DNA from: Deltaproteobacteria bacterium
Lineage (GTDB): Bacteria > Desulfobacterota > Deferrimicrobia > Deferrimicrobiales > Deferrimicrobiaceae
Length of the DNA: 5,410 bases
Assembly (NCBI GenBank): GCA_003105225.1
Contig: PQAK01000159.1
Coordinates: forward strand, 1 to 5,410
Reading direction: 5' to 3'
Below the pieces are notes generated by a model that saw only the letters and a list, made by a program, of their open reading frames with translations, searched no databases and had not been told where the DNA came from. Positions 1-5,410 of this stretch are shown here, one piece after another (the stretch's first letter is position 1; each line of letters starts with the position of its first letter). The position numbers and the translations under genes were made by a program.

Positions 1-1
1 C

Positions 2-721
2 GGGACGATCCTCGAGAACGTGGGGATGGACACCGAATCGCGGCGGATCGACCTGGACGACGCGACGCTGACGGAGAATACCCGGGCCTCCTACCCCCTC
101 TCCTCCATTTCCCGCGTCTCCTCCAACGGCGCGGTCGGGCATCCGAAGCACATCGTGATGCTGACGGCGGACGCCTTCGGGGTGCTCCCGCCGATCTCGT
201 CGATGACGACCGACCAGGCGATGTACCACTTCCTCTCGGGCTACACGGCCAAGGTGGCGGGGACCGAACGGGGAATCGTGGAGCCGCAGGCGACCTTCAG
301 CGCCTGTTTCGGCGCCCCTTTCATGGCCCTTCACCCATCCGTCTACGCAAGACTCCTCGGGAAGAAAGTCGCGAAGCACAAGGCCAAGGTCTGGCTGCTC
401 AATACGGGGTGGACCGGCGGCCCGTACGGCACCGGGCGCCGGATGAGCATCGACCACACCCGGGCGATGCTGCGCGCCGCGCTCTCCGGAAAGCTGGACG
501 GCGTCGAGATGCGCGAAGACCCGGTGTTCGGGCTCCGTATCCCGGCGAGCTGCCCGGGAGTGCCGTCCAAGGTCCTCGACCCGCGATCGACCTGGAAAGA
601 CCGCGCGGCCTACGACGAGACGGCGAGGGAGCTGGCCGGGATGTTCGACGAGAACTTCAGCCAGTACGCCGGGGAAGCGGGGCCGCAGGTCCGGGCAGCG
701 GGAGTCCGCAAGCCGGGGTAA
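2..721 (+). CDS. pckA: Phosphoenolpyruvate carboxykinase (ATP), C-terminal part (5' truncated by window)
   Basis: Cytoplasmic enzyme converting oxaloacetate and ATP to phosphoenolpyruvate, CO2 and ADP, the first committed step of gluconeogenesis. The frame is open from base 2 and gives 239 residues before TAA at 719-721; the family is about 530-540 residues, so less than half is present and the Walker-type kinase loop lies off the left edge. Visible family motifs, in fragment numbering: ENTR (25-28), whose Arg is the conserved substrate/phosphate-binding one; LTADAFGVLPP (54-64); FLSGYTAKVAGTERG (77-91) leading into the nucleotide-binding TFSACFG (98-104); and an NTGWTGGPYGTG loop, then the C-terminal LDPRSTW. 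Compared with the E. coli protein as I remember it, the residue after GIxEP is Gln rather than Thr, and the NTGW loop has the longer GGPYGTG form common outside enterobacteria. The GTG at 20 is internal, not a start. The next gene begins 25 bases downstream on the same strand with no visible terminator between, so co-transcription is likely. Identity is near certain. Confidence 0.96.
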   Translation, partial: GTILENVGMDTESRRIDLDDATLTENTRASYPLSSISRVSSNGAVGHPKHIVMLTADAFGVLPPISSMTTDQAMYHFLSGYTAKVAGTERGIVEPQATFSACFGAPFMALHPSVYARLLGKKVAKHKAKVWLLNTGWTGGPYGTGRRMSIDHTRAMLRAALSGKLDGVEMREDPVFGLRIPASCPGVPSKVLDPRSTWKDRAAYDETARELAGMFDENFSQYAGEAGPQVRAAGVRKPG

Positions 722-736
722 CGATTCCGATGCTAT

Positions 737-744
737 AAGGGGTG
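737..744 (+). promoter_or_regulatory. Ribosome binding site of the AsmA/YdbH-like gene
   Basis: AAGGGGTG lies just before the ATG at 747. It resembles the anti-Shine-Dalgarno complement AAGGAGGTG with one base missing, at a short spacing. It is the main reason to prefer ATG 747 over the in-frame ATG at 780, which has only a weak GTGAAG-like stretch upstream. The close spacing leaves the choice open. Confidence 0.5.
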
Positions 745-746
745 AC

Positions 747-3700
747 ATGGGCCACAATGGGGCACGTGAAGCATCCCTGATGAAACGCGCAGCCTTCTGG
801 TGCGCCGCCGGTCTCGCGGTCCTGCTGGGAACCGCCGCGGCGCTCGTGGCGCTGGCCGTTTATCGGCCGCAGCTTCTCCGGCCGATGGTGCAGCGGGCGC
901 TGGCCCCGAGGGGCGGGAGCGCAACGCTTGCCGACCTGCGCCTGACGCTTTCCCCGCCGACCTTGACGTTATCGGGCCTCGCCATCGCCGGCCCGCCGAA
1001 GGAGGGTGAACTCCTGCGGCTGGATTACGCGCGGGTGGAATGGATCCCCGGCAGGTTCTCCCGTGAAGGGCCCTGGCTGCGGCACGTGGAGGCAAGGGGC
1101 CTGGTTTTCGAGCGCTCGCGGCCGAAGGAGACAACCGGCCCCCCCGACCTGACGCCGATCACCCGGATATTCGACGTCGAGGATTTGTCGCTGACCGACG
1201 CCAGGATCCGGATGGCGCTGCCCCAGGGAATCCTGGAAGCCGACGGCCTGCGAGTACGCCTGGCCCCGGGGGAAGGAGGGATCCGCAGTTTCATCGGGGA
1301 GGGGGAAATATCCTTCCGCCGGAACGGCTCCACGTTGGCACGGGGAAAGATTACCTCCCGGGGGAAGGTGACTCCCGGGCCGGCGATCGATGCCGACCTC
1401 GAACTGGCGGCTGCCCGCCTGGAACTGCCGTGGCTTTCCGGCGACGTAACCGGCCGGTCGACCTTTCACGTGACCCGGAAAAACTTCGAGGCCAGGGAGC
1501 TGAGCCTGTCCCTTCCGAACGCCCTCTTGCGTCCCGTTTCGGATGCGGTACGGCCCCTGGAACCGATACGCCTGAGCGCGGCGGGGAGCGCATCGCTGGA
1601 TGGAAAGGAACCTGCCCTGGAGCTTCGCGGGCTGGACGTGGGGGGACTGCTGCGGGCGCGGGGCAGCTTCCGCGGCCCCGCGCTGGACGAGCTGTCCGGA
1701 GCGGCGGAAGGGGAAGTTCCCCGCATCGAGCGGGTCAAGGCGCTCCTGGGGTCCGCGCTGCCGGCCCGGCTGGCTGGCATGGAGATGACGGGCAGGCTTC
1801 CCTTCCGCATCGTGCTGTCCGTCCGGGAGAAAAAGCGAATGCTGGAGCTCGAACTGCTTCCGCGGGAGGTCCTGCTTTCCTTGCCGGACGCAGGGCTCCG
1901 CTGCCGCTTCGGAGGCACGCTCAAGGCCGGGAGCCCACTACAGGAGTGGCTTCGCGGCAGGGCTTCCGGGGACTGGAAGCTTTCGGCCCGGGCGGGCGAC
2001 GTGCTCTATCAGGGCCGTGCCCTGCCCCTTGGAAAACTGGATGCCCGGGGAGCCGGGCGGGCGGCCGATGGTTCGCTTCGCATCGAAGGCGTCGACATCC
2101 GATCCGAAACCCTGGGCCGCGTGACCGGCGACCTCTCCATCCGCGACGGCAGTCCCGGCGGACAGATGAAGGGGGACGGCCTGCCGGCGGCCGCCCTGCT
2201 CTCTCTTGCGGAAGCCTTGACGGGACGCAAATGGAGCGGCTGGTCGCCCGCCGGGACGATCGACGTCGCCGCACGGCTCGAGCCCGCCGGGGGCGGCCCC
2301 CGGGTGACTTCCACGATCGGGTTTGACCGCGTCGGTTTCAGCTCCCCCGGCGGCGACGTGATGGGCAGCGCACTGGCCGGCAGGATCGGCCTCGAGGCAC
2401 GGCTGGAATCCCGGCCCCGGCTTACCGCCGACGTGAACGTGGACCGGGGCGAAGCCCTCTGGGGCACGGTGTATCTCAACCTCGCTCAAAACGCCCTGGA
2501 CCTTCACGCCGCGGGGACGCGGACGGCCCCCGGAGAGTACAAGGACCTCGCTCTGGACGGCGGCCTGGCGCAATTCGGGCGACTGAACCTCAAGGGAACG
2601 ATACGGCGGTCGGGAGGAAGCTGGCGCCACCAGGGACAAGCCGTACTGAACGAGACGAGGCTTGGCCCCCTGTTCCGCACGCTCTTGACGGAGCCGCTGG
2701 CGACATCGCACCCCGACCTCGCGGCGCTTCGGATGGACGGGACCGCAGGGGTGGAGCTTTCTTTCTCCGGCTCGGAAAAAACGGCAGACCTCAAGGGGCG
2801 TCTCCGGCTGCGTTCGGTCGATGTGCGCCGGGAGGGGCAGCCGCCGCTCCTTTCCGGTCTCGAGCTCGACCTTCCGATCGAATACTCGCTGGGGGAGCCC
2901 GACCCGGGACGTCCCCGCCCGACCCAGGCCGCGGCATGGGGCCGTCTGCGCCTGAAAGAGCTTCGTGTCGCCGGGCAGGAACCGGGGCCCCTGGATATGC
3001 CCGTGGCATTGGTGCCCAACCGCCTCTATATCGAGGGCGCCATCGACGCATCCCTGTTCGGGGCGAAGCTGAACCTGCGGCGGATCCAGGTCGAGGAGCC
3101 GCTTTCCCCGGACTTCCGGGTCACCCTTGCCGCGCAGCTTTCCGGCCTCGATCTTGCGCGCATCTACGAATCGAAACCTCTCCTGGAGGGACACCTGGAA
3201 GGCGCCCTGGACCCTGTCCACATCGGCAGGGAACGGCTGACCGCCGTCGGCGACCTGACCGGGGAGCTGTTCGGAGGGAAGCTGGACGTGCGCAGCGTGA
3301 CGGTGGAGCGGCCCTTCAGCCCGGGCCCGGAGGTCGGAGGCGACATCGATGTCGCCCTGCTCGACCTCGAACGGTTCTCCGAGGCGCTGGGGATCGGCCG
3401 CATCACGGGGCGCCTCTCCGGGTCCCTCAAGGGCCTGCGGATCGCCTATGGCCAGCCGGTTGCGTTTCATCTCAAAATGGAGTCGGTGCCGGTGGACGGG
3501 GTGACGCAGCTGGTGAGCCTCAAGGCGGTAAACTCCATATCGGTGGTGAGCACGGGGTCCGGATTGACCGGTGTGGGAACTTCCTTGTTGACGACGTTCT
3601 TCCGGGAGTTCCCCTACGCGAAGATCGGGTTCGAATCCGCTCTGAAAAACGACGTCTTCACCGTCCGGGGACTCATCCACGAAGACGGTGTAGAGTATCT

Positions 3701-3818
3701 CGTGAAACGGCGGTTGTTCTCCGGGATCAACGTGATCAACCGCAACCCGGACAACCGGATCGGTTTTTCGGATATGCTGGAGCGTGCGAAACGCGTGACC
3801 GGCGAACGCGCCCAATAA
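747..3818 (+). CDS. AsmA-superfamily, YdbH-like intermembrane bridge protein
   Basis: Predicted inner-membrane-anchored periplasmic protein of 1023 residues. A basic start (MKR at 12-14) precedes one hydrophobic segment at about 15-38, and the rest is soluble with no further membrane segment. The body is a long run of alternating hydrophobic/polar strands broken by Gly, Pro and Asp (for example LADLRLTLSPPTLTLSGLAIAG near 61-82), the pattern of AsmA/TamB/YhdP/YdbH proteins whose repeated beta-strands form a greasy groove. In E. coli, TamB, YhdP and YdbH act redundantly in moving phospholipid to the outer membrane. Residues 769-839 and 840-910 are a tandem duplication. After G-R-L-S-G-S-L at 888-894 comes a C-terminal domain ending in a polar tail (INVINRNPDNRIGF). 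The YdbH assignment rests mainly on the DUF1318 lipoprotein gene 38 bases downstream, which mirrors ydbH-ynbE-ydbL. E. coli YdbH is about 880 residues, so this one is longer. Generic AsmA, DUF748 or TamB-like are alternatives. Start 747 is chosen for its ribosome binding site; 780 would remove 11 residues without changing the anchor. Superfamily call firm, YdbH call moderate. Confidence 0.78.
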   Translation: MGHNGAREASLMKRAAFWCAAGLAVLLGTAAALVALAVYRPQLLRPMVQRALAPRGGSATLADLRLTLSPPTLTLSGLAIAGPPKEGELLRLDYARVEWIPGRFSREGPWLRHVEARGLVFERSRPKETTGPPDLTPITRIFDVEDLSLTDARIRMALPQGILEADGLRVRLAPGEGGIRSFIGEGEISFRRNGSTLARGKITSRGKVTPGPAIDADLELAAARLELPWLSGDVTGRSTFHVTRKNFEARELSLSLPNALLRPVSDAVRPLEPIRLSAAGSASLDGKEPALELRGLDVGGLLRARGSFRGPALDELSGAAEGEVPRIERVKALLGSALPARLAGMEMTGRLPFRIVLSVREKKRMLELELLPREVLLSLPDAGLRCRFGGTLKAGSPLQEWLRGRASGDWKLSARAGDVLYQGRALPLGKLDARGAGRAADGSLRIEGVDIRSETLGRVTGDLSIRDGSPGGQMKGDGLPAAALLSLAEALTGRKWSGWSPAGTIDVAARLEPAGGGPRVTSTIGFDRVGFSSPGGDVMGSALAGRIGLEARLESRPRLTADVNVDRGEALWGTVYLNLAQNALDLHAAGTRTAPGEYKDLALDGGLAQFGRLNLKGTIRRSGGSWRHQGQAVLNETRLGPLFRTLLTEPLATSHPDLAALRMDGTAGVELSFSGSEKTADLKGRLRLRSVDVRREGQPPLLSGLELDLPIEYSLGEPDPGRPRPTQAAAWGRLRLKELRVAGQEPGPLDMPVALVPNRLYIEGAIDASLFGAKLNLRRIQVEEPLSPDFRVTLAAQLSGLDLARIYESKPLLEGHLEGALDPVHIGRERLTAVGDLTGELFGGKLDVRSVTVERPFSPGPEVGGDIDVALLDLERFSEALGIGRITGRLSGSLKGLRIAYGQPVAFHLKMESVPVDGVTQLVSLKAVNSISVVSTGSGLTGVGTSLLTTFFREFPYAKIGFESALKNDVFTVRGLIHEDGVEYLVKRRLFSGINVINRNPDNRIGFSDMLERAKRVTGERAQ
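3051..3476 (+). repeat. Tandem protein-level duplication, two units of about 71 residues
   Basis: Within the AsmA/YdbH-like protein, residues 769-839 (bases 3051-3263) and 840-910 (bases 3264-3476) align head to tail. Shared landmarks are LFG-x-KL (770-775 and 841-846), VE-x-P-x-SP (782-788 and 853-859) and LDL-x-R (801-805 and 872-876), all offset by exactly 71 residues. By eye, 16 of the first 38 positions are identical. After that the second unit gains about two residues, and G815 aligns with G888. The duplication is visible in protein only; the DNA has diverged. It probably reflects a repeating unit of the beta-groove. Confidence 0.7.
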
Positions 3819-3844
3819 GGCAAATACGCCTTCCAGGACACAAG

Positions 3845-3851
3845 AAAGGAG
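3845..3851 (+). promoter_or_regulatory. Strong ribosome binding site of the lipoprotein gene
   Basis: AAAGGAG lies five bases before the ATG at 3857. It fixes the start of the lipoprotein gene within a longer open frame that begins far upstream inside the preceding gene, and predicts efficient independent initiation. Confidence 0.75.
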
Positions 3852-3856
3852 ACGTC

Positions 3857-4471
3857 ATGCAGCGACCCGCACATCGATTCCGCCTTTCCATCCTGGCGGT
3901 CTTCGCCTTCATCGCGGCATGCATCACCGTGAACATTTACTTCCCGGCGGCCAAGGTGGAGAAGACGGCCGAAAAGATCGTGGACGAGGTCTACCAGGAG
4001 AAGAAGGTGCCCGCCCCCGCGGACCAAAAGGAAAAGCCCCAGTCGCTGAACGATGGAGGCGTGTCCGACGTCGTTGTCCGGCTTGCGCGGCTCGGGCCCG
4101 CGCCGGCCTGGGCCGAGGAAGCCACGACCGTGAGCAACGCGTCCATCCGCGCGCTGAAGGACCAGATCGGCGGGCGGCACCAGGAGCTGCTTCCCTTTTA
4201 CCAGCAGGGCAAGGTGGGAATCACCAAGGACGGTTTTCTGGAGGTCCGTGGCACCGAAGGCCTGGCGCTGCCGCAGGTGGCGACCCTGAAACGGCTCGTC
4301 GACGCCGACAACGCCGCCCGGCGCCAGCTCTATGAAGAGGTTGCAAAGGCCCTCAACCTGAAGCCGGAGCAGGTGCCCCAGGTCCGGCAGATCTTCGCGA
4401 AACAGTGGAGAGACAAGGCGCAGTCCGGCTGGTGGGTGCAGGCCGACAGCGGCCAATGGACTCGGAAATAA
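3857..4471 (+). CDS. DUF1318 (YdbL-family) lipoprotein with YnbE-like N-terminus
   Basis: Predicted 204-residue lipoprotein. Residues 1-21 form a lipoprotein signal peptide (basic MQRPAHRFR, hydrophobic LSILAVFAF, lipobox I-A-A-C) with the lipidated Cys at 22. Position +2 is Ile, not Asp, so Lol sorting to the outer membrane is expected. Residues 23-46 (ITVNIYFP, then KVEKTAEKIVDEV) resemble the ITINMNVK...EEL stretch of E. coli YnbE. A Lys/Pro-rich linker follows (49-62), then a short hydrophobic run ending in AWAEE (84-88). From about 95 to the end is the DUF1318/YdbL domain: SIRALKDQIGGRHQELLPFYQQGKVG, a basic helix (LKRLVDADNAARRQLYEEVAKAL, 144-166) and a terminal GWWVQ...GQWTRK (191-204). 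In E. coli, YnbE is an outer-membrane lipoprotein partner of YdbH, and YdbL is a secreted protein thought to modulate them. It follows the AsmA/YdbH-like gene by 38 bases, so a shared role in envelope lipid transport is inferred. The lipoprotein and DUF1318 calls are firm; the YnbE resemblance is by eye over a short stretch. Confidence 0.85.
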   Translation: MQRPAHRFRLSILAVFAFIAACITVNIYFPAAKVEKTAEKIVDEVYQEKKVPAPADQKEKPQSLNDGGVSDVVVRLARLGPAPAWAEEATTVSNASIRALKDQIGGRHQELLPFYQQGKVGITKDGFLEVRGTEGLALPQVATLKRLVDADNAARRQLYEEVAKALNLKPEQVPQVRQIFAKQWRDKAQSGWWVQADSGQWTRK

Positions 4472-4547
4472 AGCCGCAATGACCTTCCCCGGGCGGCAGA
4501 TTAACGTCCCATTTCGGCCCGGAATCGGGTAAAATGCCATGGATCGC

Positions 4548-4590
4548 GTGAGGCACCCTCTTTCCTCGAAAAACAACGGGAGTCACCCTC
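4548..4590 (+). repeat. Imperfect 13-base direct repeat, 30-base period
   Basis: GTGAGGCACCCTC (4548-4560) and GGGAGTCACCCTC (4578-4590) match at 11 of 13 positions, with starts exactly 30 bases apart, close to three helical turns. The second copy ends eight bases before the TAGAAT hexamer at 4599. Same-face spacing upstream of a gene suits a regulator binding as paired dimers, but chance similarity in GC-rich DNA is possible. Confidence 0.35.
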
Positions 4591-4598
4591 GCCACCGG

Positions 4599-4610
4599 TA
4601 GAATCGATTC
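4599..4610 (+). promoter_or_regulatory. Candidate acnB -10 element overlapping a 10-base palindrome
   Basis: TAGAAT (4599-4604) matches TATAAT at five of six positions. It overlaps GAATCGATTC (4601-4610), a perfect palindrome 24 bases before the acnB ATG. A repressor bound there would cover the promoter. The weak point is that no recognisable -35 hexamer sits 16-18 bases upstream, so this would need an activator or be no promoter at all. Confidence 0.25.
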
Positions 4611-4622
4611 CACATTCTCGAC

Positions 4623-4630
4623 AAGGGGGA
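4623..4630 (+). promoter_or_regulatory. Ribosome binding site of acnB
   Basis: AAGGGGGA lies four bases before the ATG at 4635 and supports that start, which also matches the known N-terminus of the family. Confidence 0.55.
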
Positions 4631-4634
4631 AGAT

Positions 4635-5410
4635 ATGATCGAAGCGTATCGCAAAGAAGCGAACGAGCGCGCCAAGCTGGGGATCCCCCCGCTTCCGCTC
4701 AATCCGGAACAGACCGCAGGCCTGTGCAAACTGCTGCAAAAACCGCCCAAGGGGGAAGAGGCTTTCCTCCTGGCCCTGCTTTCGGATCGCGTTTCCCCGG
4801 GGGTCGACCCGGCCGCCAAGGTGAAGGCCGAGTTCCTGGCCGGCATCGTTTCCGGCAAGGTGAAATCCCCGCTGCTCCCCCCGAAGGACGCCGTCGCGAT
4901 CCTGGGCACCATGCTGGGCGGCTATAACGTGGCCCCGCTGGTCGCCGCGCTCAAGAACAAAAAGCTCGCCGGCGACGCCGCGGCGGCGCTCTCCCGCATC
5001 ACGCTCGTCTACGACGCGTTCGACGACGTGGCGGCATTGGCCAAGGCGAAGAACGAGGCGGCGCAAAACGTCATGAAATCGTGGGCCGAGGCCGAGTGGT
5101 TCACCTCGCGCCCGAGCGTCCCCGACACGATCAAGGTCAAGGTCTTCAAGGTCGACGGCGAGATCAACACCGACGACTTCTCCCCCGCCGGCGACGCCTG
5201 GAGCCGCCCGGACATCCCGCTGCACGCCCTGGCCATGGGCAAGACGCGCTTCAAGGGCGGCCTGGACACCATCGCCTCGTTCCGCAAGGAAGGCCACCGG
5301 GTCGCCTTCGTCGGCGACGTGGTAGGCACCGGTTCCTCCCGCAAGTCCGCCTGCAACAGCGTGCTGTGGCACATCGGCGAGGAGATCCCGGGCGTGCCCA
5401 ACAAGAAGAC
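4635..5410 (+). CDS. acnB: Aconitate hydratase B, N-terminal part (3' truncated by window)
   Basis: Cytoplasmic [4Fe-4S] enzyme isomerising citrate to isocitrate via cis-aconitate in the TCA cycle; AcnB of E. coli also binds its own and other mRNAs as an apoprotein. The frame runs 258 codons to the window end without a stop, against about 865 residues for the family. The start MIEAYRKEANERA matches E. coli AcnB MLEEYRKHVAERA, so the ATG is secure. Residues 1 to about 155 are the AcnB-specific HEAT-like helical domain (EEAFLLALLSDRVSPGVD at 41-58, KSPLLPPKDAVAILGTMLGGYN at 77-98, MKSWAEAEWF at 147-156). The swivelling domain follows, placed N-terminally as is diagnostic for AcnB rather than AcnA: INTDDFSPAGDAWSRPDIPLHALAM (177-201) and FVGDVVGTGSSRKSA (225-239), which contains the GSSR substrate-binding loop. 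Cluster-binding cysteines lie beyond the window. The stretch between HALAM and VAFVGD seems about ten residues shorter than in E. coli. It may be transcribed separately from the upstream genes, given the 163-base gap. Confidence 0.96.
   Translation, partial: MIEAYRKEANERAKLGIPPLPLNPEQTAGLCKLLQKPPKGEEAFLLALLSDRVSPGVDPAAKVKAEFLAGIVSGKVKSPLLPPKDAVAILGTMLGGYNVAPLVAALKNKKLAGDAAAALSRITLVYDAFDDVAALAKAKNEAAQNVMKSWAEAEWFTSRPSVPDTIKVKVFKVDGEINTDDFSPAGDAWSRPDIPLHALAMGKTRFKGGLDTIASFRKEGHRVAFVGDVVGTGSSRKSACNSVLWHIGEEIPGVPNKK

Larger units (their letters stand above)
4472..4634. other. Intergenic region upstream of acnB
   Basis: This is the only sizeable non-coding gap in the window. No GC-rich stem followed by a T-run is present, so no intrinsic terminator is called. 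CCGGGC (4489-4494) can pair with GCCCGG (4517-4522), but the loop is 22 bases and no T tract follows. Two -10-like hexamers occur: TAAAAT at 4530-4535 and TAGAAT at 4599-4604. Neither has a good TTGACA-like partner at normal spacing. The repeat and palindrome listed separately lie in the second half. Confidence 0.5.

Noticed and set aside
780..782. ATG 780 as the start of the AsmA/YdbH-like gene
   Set aside because: It gives a tidier signal anchor (MKRAAFW), but the better ribosome binding site precedes ATG 747. It is kept as an alternative, not excluded.
1938..3815. A 625-codon open frame on the minus strand, antisense to the AsmA/YdbH-like gene
   Set aside because: The plus-strand gene has a membrane anchor, family-like strand pattern and internal protein repeat. 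The antisense product is rich in Arg, Pro, Gly and His with no recognisable domain, as expected of mirror frames in GC-rich DNA.
2936..3856. Upstream extension of the lipoprotein frame into the preceding gene
   Set aside because: The frame is open by chance over the AsmA/YdbH-like gene; its translation is Arg/Gly/Pro-rich. The ribosome binding site at 3845-3851 and the signal peptide starting at ATG 3857 fix the true start.
4489..4522. CCGGGC / GCCCGG inverted repeat as a terminator after the lipoprotein gene
   Set aside because: The stem is six bases with a 22-base loop and no T-rich tract follows.
4539..4601. A 20-codon frame (MDRVRHPLSSKNNGSHPRHR) upstream of acnB as a leader peptide
   Set aside because: There is no ribosome binding site at proper spacing, no run of a regulatory amino acid and no downstream attenuator hairpin.
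4353..5372. A 339-codon minus-strand open frame over acnB
   Set aside because: It is antisense to a clear AcnB coding region and resembles no known family.

Overview
The window is GC-rich, densely coding DNA from a Gram-negative bacterium. All four genes lie on the plus strand: the 3' end of ATP-type PEP carboxykinase (pckA), a very long AsmA/YdbH-like membrane-anchored protein, a small DUF1318 (YdbL-family) lipoprotein, and the 5' part of aconitase B (acnB). A lipoprotein signal and an AsmA-type intermembrane protein imply an outer membrane. High GC, ATP-type PEPCK, AcnB and a lipoprotein opening CITVNIYFP after the lipobox suggest a deltaproteobacterium-like lineage (Desulfuromonadota/Desulfobacterota or similar). 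That placement is an inference from family resemblance.

Layout: pckA ends at 721 (cut by the left edge). After 25 bases comes the 1023-residue AsmA/YdbH-like gene (747-3818). After 38 bases with a strong ribosome binding site comes the 204-residue lipoprotein gene (3857-4471). A 163-base gap follows, the only sizeable intergenic region; it shows no convincing terminator but holds a 13-base imperfect direct repeat with a 30-base period and a 10-base perfect palindrome. acnB starts at 4635 and runs off the right edge after 258 codons. The first three genes look like one transcript; acnB may have its own promoter.

Function: the outer genes are central carbon metabolism (oxaloacetate to PEP; citrate to isocitrate). 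The middle pair is the most interesting part. It resembles the enterobacterial ydbH-ynbE-ydbL locus, whose products form a periplasmic bridge for phospholipid movement between inner and outer membranes. Here the YnbE-like lipoprotein segment and the YdbL-like domain appear joined in one polypeptide, with what looks like the remnant of a signal peptide between them. The large protein carries a recognisable tandem duplication of about 71 residues near its C-terminus. No mobile element, CRISPR array, tRNA or rRNA was seen.
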